This document shows positions 29,023-38,180 of a stretch of 64,000 bases of DNA, piece after piece (the first letter of the stretch is position 1; every line of letters starts with the position of its first letter). This DNA comes from Strigops habroptila (taxonomy: Eukaryota; Chordata; Aves; Psittaciformes; Psittacidae). The stretch spans positions 11,680,354 through 11,744,353 of the forward strand of contig NC_044289.2 in the NCBI RefSeq assembly GCF_004027225.2, in the 5' to 3' direction. Under the pieces are notes generated by a model. The model was not told the origin of the DNA and ran no database searches. It saw only the letters and a list, made by a program, of their open reading frames with translations. The translations under genes were made by a program, and so were the position numbers.

Positions 29023-29353
29023 GATGCCGCCTGGGCCACGGCACCGCTTCCGCCCCCCGCCCCGCCCCGGGCTGGCCCGCACCATCGCGCCCGCGCCACG
29101 GAGGAGGCGGCGGGGACAGCGCGTTTCTCGAGGGGGCCCCAGCCCCACGGGAGCCCGCTCCGGACCCCGCGGAGCTGTGACAGAGAGCAAACCGCGGGGA
29201 GAGAGGGCGGGAGGCGGGAGAGGAGCGGGCGGCCACAGGGCCGCCGAAGGGGAGGCAGCGGCGGCTCCCCTGCGCGGGGGCAGTGGTACGGGCCTCCCGG
29301 CGGCCCTCGGCAGCGGGCGGGGGCGGCCCCTGGCGGGGATGTGGGCTGCGCTG

Positions 29354-29358
29354 ATTGG
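29354..29358 (-). promoter_or_regulatory. CCAAT box (NF-Y type) upstream of RPN2
   Basis: The + strand reads CTGATTGGCC, so the minus strand carries GGCCAATCAG, a full NF-Y-type CCAAT context inside the CpG island and about 330 bases upstream of the RPN2 start codon. A CCAAT box normally sits 60-100 bases before transcription starts, which would imply a 5' UTR of 200-270 bases or an upstream alternative start. Confidence 0.45.
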
Positions 29359-29438
29359 CCGAGCTGCGCGCAGCGCGCCATGGCGCAAGGGAATGGAGGC
29401 GCTGCAGGGGCCCCACCGAGTGTTGTGTCCGTCCTGTT

Positions 29439-29717
29439 CCATCCCGTCCCATTCCATGTCATCCCGTCCCATCCCAGCCCATTCCATGCCATCCCGTCCC
29501 ACGCTATGTCATCCCGTCCCATCCCAGCCCATTCCATGCCAGCCCGTCCCATGTGATCCCATGCCATCCCAGCCCAGCCCATCCCATCCCATGCCATCCC
29601 GTTCCATTCTGTCCCATGCCATCCCATCCCATCCCATATCACGTCACATACATGCCATGTAACACCCTGCCATGCAGTTTCACGCTGCACCATGCCGTGC
29701 CATGCCTGTTGTGCCAT
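29439..29717. repeat. Pentanucleotide-based minisatellite
   Basis: About 200 bases of 5-mers of the type CCATC, CCGTC, CCATT, CCATG and CCAGC (to about 29640), then a degenerate tail with ATGCC/GTGCC motifs. A 30-base block of six pentamers (TCATC, CCGTC, CCATC, CCAGC, CCATT, CCATG) appears twice, about 50 bases apart, giving a higher-order period of about 50. The + strand is nearly free of stop codons in several frames, which produces long artificial open frames on both strands. Confidence 0.85.
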
Positions 29718-29847
29718 ACTGTGCCACAGGCTGTGTGCCGGGCAGTGCTATGTGATGCCATGCCAGCCCGCACAGCCAGACCTCAAATTTCACCTTAGCA
29801 AGGAAAAACGCACGCCAGAAATAGTAGGCTGTTATTTTAGGAGCTGA

Positions 29848-30505
29848 TGGATCACCAGTCTCCCCTCTTCTAGTTTAAAACCCTCACCCCTCATCCTGTC
29901 ACAACAGGCCCTGCTGGAAAGTCTCTCCCCATCTTTCTTACAGGCCCCTTTTAAGTACTGAAAGGCTGCAATAAGGTCTCCCCAGAGTCTTCTCCAGGCT
30001 GAACAAGCCCAGCTCTCTCAGCTGTTCCTCACAGGAGACGTGCTCCATCCCGCTGATCTGTGGCCTTGTCTGGACCCTCTCCAACAGGTCCATGTCTTTC
30101 CCGTACTGAGGACTGGGCACAGACTCCAGATGGGGTCTCACCAGAGCAGAGGGGCAGAATCACCTCCCTCGACCTGCTGGCCACGCTCCTCTGGATGCAG
30201 CCCAAGATACAATTTGCCTCTTGGGCTGCAAACACACATTGCCGGCTCATGTCCAATCTCTCACCCACCAATACCCCCAAGTCCTTCTCCTCCAGGGTAT
30301 ACTCTCAATCCCTTCATTCCCCAGCCTGTACGGATACTCCAATATCCATACAGGGGGGTTGCTCCAATCCAGGTGCAGGACCTTGCACTTGGCCTTATTG
30401 AACCTTATGAGGTTTAATGGGCCCACTTCTTGAGCTTGTCCAAGTCCCTCTGGACGGTATCCCATCCCTCGTGTCATCTGCACCACTCAGCTTGGTACCA
30501 AATGG
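29848..30505 (-). mobile_element. CR1 retroposon fragment
   Basis: Typical CR1 3' region read in reverse: TTTAAAACCCTCACCCCTCA, then AAGGTCTCCCCAGAGTCTTC, GCTGAACAAGCCCAGCTCTC, CTTCTCCTCCAGGG and a stretch ending near CTTGGTACCAAATGG. The terminal ATTCTATG repeats are missing on the left. It lies between the RPN2 promoter and the end of the FSIP2-like gene. Confidence 0.88.
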
Positions 30506-30738
30506 CGGGCAGGGAAAGGAAAGAAGGAAGAAGTGGCTTTGGGATTATGCTATGCTCTTTTTCCTAACAGTCACCTGCAATACCCCGTTTCATACTGCAG
30601 TATTATTTGCATTTAAGTCAAGAGTCCAGTGGCTTAGCTGTCAGCAGTGTCAAGTCTCACTGCCTTTTCTACTGACACCAGCAGGATAACTACCTGGCGT
30701 GAATAAATAGGCACAAGCAAGCCCTTGGGAACAAACGG

Positions 30739-30744
30739 TTTATT
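30739..30744 (-). terminator. Polyadenylation signal of the FSIP2-like gene
   Basis: AATAAA on the minus strand about 104 bases beyond the stop codon of the FSIP2-like open frame. Its presence at a normal distance supports a complete and possibly active gene. Confidence 0.55.
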
Positions 30745-30847
30745 CTTCATCCTATGGAACTGCTCAGGGCCTCTGTGGCCCTAGAACCACATACCTCTTC
30801 GGGTTCCCAGCTACTTCCCTCTTTAATGAGTTGGGCTGCAGGGGCTC

Positions 30848-33800
30848 CTACAGCCTGTGCGGGGCTCCTGCCTGCATAGGGGGCTTTGGCATGTGCTTAC
30901 TTTTTTCCTCCAACTTCTTCTTCACGGTTTCCAGAACTTCAAGGACAACTGCTCTGACATACTCAATCTCTGCATCCTGCTGCTCAGCTCTGGAGACAGT
31001 AGCAGGGCTTTGCATGGACGTTGCCTCACTTGCTCCTGGGATCTGCTGTTCCGGTGGTCTGTGTGATCCTGGTCTTGTCACATCCTGACGATTCAGGAAC
31101 TTAGAAAACGGACAGCATCCTACAAAGGATGACAAGATGGAGCTAACACTTTCAACAGCCTCTACGGTCGTTTTGTCAATACAAGTCTGCAAAGATACTC
31201 TGCTGGAAGCTGCTGGTTCTTCTCCAGATTTGCCCGCTGTGGAGGCTCTTCTGGCAGCAAGCCCTGGCCCGCTGGATGCCAAGTGCTCCAACAAGATCTC
31301 CAACACTGTTGTCACAATCTCCTGAGCCACCAGTCTAGTTTTGTCCTCAACATTCACATAAATCTGCAAAAACTCTGCTTCACTGGTTCTGGCAAACAAC
31401 CTTCCTTTCACCCCATGGGAAGCCTTTCCCAAGGCATGGTCAGACTTATCCTGTGCTGTCATTATCTGGACCTTGGCCTCAGCCAACTCTTGAAGCTCCT
31501 CCTCTTCTTCTGTCAGTATAAGCTGCAGCTGGGATATGTTCTCAGGCGCTTCTTCTCTGGCACACTCGGAAGGCTAAAATGAGGAGCAGATGATGAGCGA
31601 ATGTGTTCCTTCACCTTGATCTGCTTTCCTCTTCCTCCTCACAAGACCCCTGCCCAGACAAGGTCTCAGCAATCAAGCTTGAAAAGCTCTGGTTTCTCCA
31701 TAGGCCACCCAGCACACAGAGCTTTCTGGTCTCCCGCAGCCAAGAGACAAGTGTGAGCACTCCTCAGAATCAAGCACTGCCATTTCACTTAGAGCAAAAG
31801 GCACTGTAGCCCCACTGGACCTCAGCATGTGAACTATGTGCTGTGGACCCTGAACTGGAAGCTAGTGGCTGCCTGGGTACTGCTGGTTGTGGCTGGAGGA
31901 CAGGCCCTTGCGCACAGTGGGTACCCACAGGAGCCAGTACTTCCAGTGGGCTCACTGGCTCCAGAACCAGGATGCGCTGGGCAGAGTCAAATAGAGGTGG
32001 GAAAGCCGTGGAACGTACTGCAGCAGGCTCTTTGCTCCAGTCTCTTCTGCCATGGGTCTCAGCCACTCTCGGGGCACTGCTGCCCTGTATCAGGGCAGCC
32101 CATTTACCCCTTTTTGAGGCCAAATGCCAAGAATGGTTGTTTTCAGAGCAGAAATGTGACCTATCCTTTTTCTTGTGGCACCTGGTTGTTACCTGCCAGC
32201 CCAAGGAAATATATTGGCACTGGTGAGGCTGCACCTGGAATCCTGTGTTCAGTTCTGGGCCTCTCACTACAAGAGAAGCAGTGAGGTGCTGGAGTGGGTC
32301 CAGAGAAGGGCAACGGAGCTGGTAAAGGGTCTGGAGCACAAGTGTGATGAGGAACAGCTGAGGGAACGGGGGTTTTTTAGTCTGGAGAAGGCTCAGAGGG
32401 GACCTTATCGCTCTCTACAACTGCCTGACAGGAGGTTGTAGTGAGGTGGGGTCAGTCTTTTCTCCCAAGTAACAAGTAATAGGACAAGAGGAAACGGTCT
32501 CAAGCTGCACCAGGGAAGGTTTAGATTGGATATTAGGAACAATTTCTCCACCAAGAGGGTGGTCAGGCATTGGAACAGGCTGCCCAGGGCACTGGTGGAA
32601 TCACTGTCCCTGGAAGTGTTCACGAACAGTGTAGATGAGGCCCTCAGTGACATGGTTTAGTGGTGGACTTGGCAGTACTGGGGTAACAGTTGGACTTGAT
32701 GATCTTAAAAGGTCTTTTCCAACCTGGTTGATTCTATGATCCTTTGGACAGGAGGCAGCCTGAAAGTCTACCACAGGCTGCCAGCCTCCTGCAAATCTGG
32801 GAAGAGGCTGCAAGTCATGAACAGCAGCAGTCTGAAATTGTCCTCTCCCATCATTTGCCATTTTGCAGTTTGATAGCCTGAGTGCCATGGCAGAAGGAGC
32901 TAAACCCTTCACCCTGGCACAGATACCACCCCAGGCAAAGCTTAATGCGCCCCCCGCTTCTTGGTCTCTGACTATAACCCTCTAACAAGGACATGTCGCA
33001 CACCAGCACAACCTCCTCAGCACCAAGCAGTGCTCGCAAGCACCCTCTCCTGAGGCCTAGGTACCAATGCACTGCTGCACAGCAGAGGTGATCCCCAGCA
33101 TGCAGCAGTTCCTACTCACCAGGCACTGTAGCGTGCTGACTGTGTCTCTCCTCTTTCCCAGATGCTCTTTGCAGCCGACCCACTGGAGGAAGCGTTGCTC
33201 TTTTTCCAGTGCCTCTAGTCTACCAATCTGTTTCTCGATGACAGCAAGAATCCTGTCAAGAGAAAGGAAGGCAGCTGAGAAGGAGCTGCTCTGTCTATCT
33301 TGCCCATGCCGATTCCATCATCCTGCTCCTGGTTGCTTTGTTCTGGCAGCCCCCATAGCAAATCCCAGCTGCCTGTCCAAGGCTCCAAACACAGACTGCA
33401 CCAACATGTTCACGGCCTTCCATGAGTGAGGTTTGTTCACTTTCTCTCAGGGACCACGGGCCCCCTTCAAGAGCGAGTGTTACTTGGCCTTTTCTTACCT
33501 CTCTCTTCTCTTCCTCTCTCCACTTGGCAACCTCTTTCTTTGCTTGTGCACCAGCCACTCTCGCAGCTGAGAAACATGCAGCTCATCTGGCAGTTCGGAG
33601 GCATCCTCTAATTTGTCCAGTTCTTGCCAAAGCTTGTGCTGAAAGGTGACACGGGTTGTGGCTTACTGTTGCTGCAAAAGTGTTCATGCCTCTGCATGCT
33701 GAGGCATCCCATGGGCCCAGGACAGCACTCTGCTTCACCCATGCGACCAGGGCAGAAGAGAAATGCTTCTCTCAGGACCCTGCGTGCTTGTATGGACCCT

Positions 33801-35304
33801 TCCTGCCCATGCCCAGCCCTGCACCCTGCACCAGCTCAGCTAGCAGCAGCACCCAGCCAGCAGCACAGCCCTCGCCTCTCCTGCACTGGCCACCTCCCCA
33901 CGATGCCACAAGCCCTTGTCACCATACCACTGACCCGTGTCCATGAACACTGCGCTTTGCCTACCTCCTCTCGCCTGAACGTGTTCTCTGCGTCCACCTT
34001 GAGCTGGGTCAGATAGTGCCTGTACTCATTGAACTGCTTCAAACTGCAAATCACCTATGGAGAAATGAGGGCAGAAATCGCCCAGGAATTGTCAAGCCAG
34101 CTACACAGACTATTCCTCTGCACTCCCTTCCCTCCCTGGTGGCAATCCCCCCAACCCAGGGCTGAGCAGTGCTCCTCATCCTGGTTGCCAGGCCTCGCAC
34201 CGGCTGCCTCCTAAACACTCAGGCAATGCGGGGCAGCCTGAGCAGAGCAGGAGTGGGAATTGCCAGGGGGATGCTGGTGCTACTTGTTCTCCCAGGGACA
34301 TGAGCCCCACAGCCCTGTGCCCTCCACCAGCAAGCAGCGGCTGCAGCAAGTGCTCTGGGAATACCGCTTGATGGGGGCTGATTTTATCAGCCCAATGTCC
34401 AAACCTACTTTGCCATCATAGGTGATGTAACCCTCTCTCTTTAGCATCTGCAGGTGGTCCTTGCGACGGTGGTAGGCCTGCAGATGTGGGTCATGCAGGC
34501 TGTTGTATTCCATGCTTAGCAGGCGGCAGCAGGGATCTTTCAGGTTGAAAAAACCAGGGGACTGGAAAAGCTGCAAGAGAGGTTTTCCAGAGTATGAAGG
34601 AGGGAGGAGAGAGCAGCAAACAAGTACCAACAGCTCCGCACCAGGGTGCCAGGAGCTTCCCTCTCCCCCCAAGCACCATCAGATTGAAGGGCAGGTGGCC
34701 ACAAGGACTCCTTTGAATGATGGGGACCCCACAAAAAAGGAGAGATTTCCAACCCCTTTCCATTTCCTTTACCTTTCTCCCTAGTATTGTCCTGCAGAAG
34801 ATGGGCTTGGTGCCAGGGTACACAGGGATCTTGACCCCAAGCGGGAGATCCAGCAGCTGAGTATGTCCTTCTGCCAGTAAGAGTCTCCTGTTCCCGAGCT
34901 AAAAAGAGGGAGGCATCAGACATCACCTCCATAAACCTCCCACCCAGATGGCAGTTGCTAGAAAGGCCCTCAGAAGACTCCAACCAAAGGAAGCACCAAG
35001 AGCACCCCAATCAAAAGCTACTCTCCGCTTCCTCACAACTCCCATCCCTTCCTCAACACCTCCCGCCTGCTTAGCCATAAGCAGAGCTGGGCAGAGAGGC
35101 AGGACTCCCCGAAAACTCTCCCCAACCACTCTTGGACCCTTCCCAGCCCCCCGAGCACATCAGAAAGCCTTAAAGCAGTCTCACATGTCCCGGGCTGCTG
35201 GGCCAAGTCCTCACCGTCAGCCTCCTGCTCATGTCTCTCCGCTTCCCCTCTGTGCTCGGCTGCATGTCTGTGTCTCCATGGCCAGCAGCAAGAGGGTGCT
35301 CCAT
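30848..35304 (-). CDS. FSIP2-like protein, compact seven-exon gene
   Basis: Exons in transcript order: 35304-35215, 34898-34773, 34570-34409, 34054-33965, 33638-33499, 33252-33120 and 31573-30848. Every junction has GT-AG borders and matching phase, giving 488 codons plus TAG. Residues 31-160 or so closely resemble my recollection of the N-terminus of fibrous-sheath-interacting protein 2: [18 protein letters not shown], then [36 protein letters not shown] and [15 protein letters not shown]. The middle is charged and helical ([28 protein letters not shown]). The 241-residue last exon carries an [20 protein letters not shown] segment and a helical tail ([20 protein letters not shown]). FSIP2 builds the fibrous sheath of the sperm tail; mammalian FSIP2 is near 6,900 residues, so this is a drastic shortening or a divergent paralogue. 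It is probably germ-line expressed, by inference from the family. The first exon is the least certain; the start was chosen as the only in-frame ATG with a good donor after it. Confidence 0.72.
32192..32742 (+). mobile_element. CR1 retroposon with intact 3' end
   Basis: Reads in + orientation from GGCACTGGTGAGGCTGCACC through GGTCTGGAGCACAAGTGTGA and GTTGGACTTGATGATCTTAA to the CR1 terminus GATTCTATGATC. It lies in the last intron of the FSIP2-like gene, antisense to it. Confidence 0.92.
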
Positions 35305-35584
35305 GGCTATTCCAAGTGTTCTCCTGGAGCTGTAACGCTGCGCTGGCACATCTCACTCCAGAGGCACCCAGCAGCAGCCACCACAGATGCTGCTATGTGG
35401 AGTAGTTGCCCATTGTTGCATTGTTGTGTTGCCATGTCACCGCCTGGCTGCCCCAGGGCCTGCCTGAAGCCCATCTGGACACGCATTTGGGACACCCATT
35501 CATGTGCATGTGAATAGCATGAAATAGCACGAGAACAAATAGTGGTCCTGCTCGGTCAGGAGGCTTTGGACCAACTGTAGACCG

Positions 35585-35670
35585 GGGCTGCTTTGGAAGC
35601 TGCGAGACTGGAGGCGAGAGTGCCTGCAGTGCTCCCTGGCCCGAGTATATGCAGTTTCCCATGCGGGCAC
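35585..35670. repeat. Local duplicate, copy A
   Basis: Shares GGGCTGC.TTGGAA, then GAGACTG.GAGGC, GTGCCTGC..TGCTCCCTG and GAGTATATGCAGTTTCCCA with 37210-37298 in the same orientation. I do not recognise it as a known repeat family. Confidence 0.7.
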
Positions 35671-36310
35671 TAAAGAGCTGCATTCTGTAGAGAAACTCAA
35701 TCAAAATGGATAGAAGCTTTATCATCAGCATGTGAGAAGTAAGGCGATGCCCAAACCCAGGTCAAAAATGAACTCCTGAGATTTTATTGGGAAGACCAGA
35801 CTGAATTCCAGGAACCTCTGCTCCAGCACACACAAGCCTTTTGCCTTTTGGCAAGGGACAAAGCAGATAGCCAGAGTGGCTGGTATCTACACAGCAGTCT
35901 GGGGGGACCAAGTCACTCTTGGACTCCCCCCAGGAGGTGGCACACAGTGCCTTGACATTCTACATTGGTAAAGGATGGTTCCTCTCTGCCACACTTTGCC
36001 TTCCCCCCTGCCCTTCTGTTGCCCCTTTCCTCTCGCACGTTCCTTCTGCTCTGGCAGGACTCCTCCACAGGCCACAGTCTGTAGACTCAGAGGTACCATC
36101 ACTGCTGCCATGGAGCACCTCTGGTGCAGAGCGTGTCCCCATCAGTGTCCCCTTCCACGGGCTGACCCCATGTGTGAGGCAGCACCCTCTCCTGAGGCCT
36201 GAGTACCAACGTGCTGCTTCAGAGCCCCTTAACAATGTTCCCAGGGCTCTGCAGCCCTTTTTGATGCTCCCAGACTACTGCTGGCTATATCACTACTGGC
36301 AATCCTGGCA

Positions 36311-36367
36311 ATATAGTTGGACTTGATGATCTTAAAGGTCTTTTCCAACCTAGTTGATTCCATGATT
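36311..36367 (+). mobile_element. CR1 3' tail fragment
   Basis: ATAGTTGGACTTGATGATCT, then TAAAGGTCTTTTCCAACC and GATTCCATGATT. This is the last 55 or so bases of a CR1 element in + orientation, nearly identical to the end of the copy at 32192-32742. Confidence 0.85.
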
Positions 36368-36928
36368 ACCGGCACTCACATGGACCACTAGAAGCGAGTA
36401 GTAGTGGGACGTACTAAACTGGGCAGCCTCTTGGCAACATCTCTGACCTGAGCTCAGGGTAAGCAACATAGCTCCCTTGAGCGGGTGAGGCTGACAGATG
36501 GGTACCTCTGTACCTTTCAAGTAGAGTCGCCCACTACTATCACCTGCCCCCTTTTCTTGGGAGCACTGGTAGCTCTCTTTATTGGTGGGGCAATTGGCTG
36601 TTCTGTTGTGGCAGGTAGCACCTTGTTAGCCCCCTTACAGAGCTGTGAAGCAGTTCTGAGTGGGGATGTCCGGCTTTGGAGGAAGCCCCTTGCTTTTATT
36701 TGTCCTCTTCCTCCTCCTTTTGTTGTTTATTTCAGATACAAGTTCCCAACCCCCTGGATTAACACTCTCCCTCCTTTCTGTGTGTATCGGGGGGACATTT
36801 GGAGGGTCTGCCCAGTGGTCCCCCACTTGGAGCCACCAGTGCAGCTCCCTCTCAGCCTCCCTGCTATCCCTCAGCCTTTTTGACTGCCTCCTGCAGCTCA
36901 GCCACGTCGTGCTGCATCATGGCCTGTG

Positions 36929-37012
36929 TGCCCACTCAGACTGCAGCATCTGCCCCATTTGCCTGCTCAAACCGCAGCGTTTGTCCCGTTTGCCCACTCG
37001 AACTGCCTCGCC
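36929..37012 (+). repeat. 31-base tandem repeat, about 2.7 copies
   Basis: Units at 36929-36959, 36960-36990 and a partial unit at 36991-37012 follow TGCCCACTCRAACYGCAGCR, then TYTGYCCCRTT. Copies differ at several positions, so it is an old, imperfect array. Confidence 0.7.
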
Positions 37013-37209
37013 GCGCTCCCAGGCAAGCATTTTATCCATTTGGGAGTGGTGTTGCTCCTGGCGCCGCTCCTGTCAGTCACTGCTCGCCGCAGCGGAGCTC
37101 CCGGCTCCCGTGCAGGTCCCCATGTGGACTTTAGTTCCCCTCCTGGCTCTTTTCATTCAGCAGAGACTCTTGGCCACCGTTTTCCCCATCAGCTCCGGTG
37201 CTGGAGGCA

Positions 37210-37298
37210 GGGGCTGCCTTGGAAACATCGAGACTGTGGAGGCAAGGGTGCCAGCGGTGCTCCCTGACCTGAGTATATGCAGTTTCCCACATGTGCAC
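37210..37298. repeat. Local duplicate, copy B
   Basis: Second copy of the segment at 35585-35670, same orientation. It lies just downstream (in transcript sense) of the partial FSIP2-like copy at 37379-37660, suggesting the two were duplicated together. Confidence 0.7.
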
Positions 37299-37378
37299 TG
37301 AAGCCACTTGCTGTGGCTCTGTCGGTACAATCCTGGGCCTGCTGAAGGCCTTCTGCTGCCTCCTGGGCACCTTGCTCA

Positions 37379-37660
37379 GTGCCTTGCAGGAGGGATGGGA
37401 GGAAAGTACCTGAGCTCCCGTTTCAGTTGTCCTGCTTCCTTTGAAGGTGTGACTATTGCAGGGAGGCTGAGCAGTGGCAGGACCTTCCTTGGTTGAAGTT
37501 TCTCTGATGCTTGGGTTTCCTTTCTTCCTCTAATACCTTCCTTCATGGTTTCCAGAACTTCAAGGACAATGGTTCTGGCATACTTGATCAGTTCTGCATC
37601 CCGCCTCTCAACTCTGGAAACAGCTTTCTGAGTGCTCTCCTTGGCAATCTCGCACCTCAC
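37379..37660 (-). pseudogene. Partial duplicate of the FSIP2-like terminal exon
   Basis: The minus strand reads AVSRVERRDAELIKYARTIV then LEVLETMKEG, matching [19 protein letters not shown] then [10 protein letters not shown] of the FSIP2-like last exon at about 30925-31010. Similarity extends upstream at the DNA level (CTCACTTG and TCTGGAAACAG blocks) but the rest diverges, and I find none of the N-terminal FSIP2 exons nearby. The frame is open for 94 codons. It is either a decayed tandem copy or the 3' exon of a second, shortened gene; a pseudogene is more likely. Confidence 0.55.
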
Positions 37661-38180
37661 TTGTGAAATATCAGCAGCATTTTGCAGTGGTTACAACACA
37701 GGCAGCTTTGCTCTCTTCCTTTGCTCTCCTGAAGAGAGCAGAGGAGCAACAGGACATCATTGCGAGCAGATTTCTGCTAAGAGCCTGTGCAGCGTTTTGG
37801 AGAAATAAGTGTATTGAAAAAATAAAACCAGACACAAAGTCTTTGCATACAGTACAGAAACTGTATACACAGGGCCAACCTGGTGTGGAAGGCTGTGTGG
37901 AGACTGACAAGGTATGCTATCATGGAGTGCTTTGGAAAAAGGAGGAAATTTTACCTGCTCATCAGGTTCATCCTGCTTTTCCAGGCCTACAACCGACCCC
38001 ATCTACATAAGCCAGCACCAGTTTTGTCCCACCACTGCTTCTGCTGGGGAGTCTGCAGTGAACACTGAACTTATATCTTACTTTGGGACTCATGCCTTGA
38101 ACAAAGCCCCCTGCCACAGTTCACCTGCTACAGCAGGTCCCTGACTTGGCTGTTACCGAGGCCTTTTGCTGCTGGTTGCG

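Larger units (their letters stand above)
35305..38180. other. Intergenic mosaic between the FSIP2-like gene and CEP250
   Basis: Contains a locally duplicated segment (35585-35670 and 37210-37298), a short CR1 tail, a 31-base tandem repeat and a partial copy of the FSIP2-like last exon. Minus-strand AATAAA motifs occur at about 35777, 36577, 36698 and 36727 (read as TTTATT on +); none is close to the CEP250 stop codon at 38181, so its 3' UTR end is not determined. Open frames up to 213 codons on the + strand (36660-37301) look like by-products of GC- and T-rich sequence. Confidence 0.55.
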
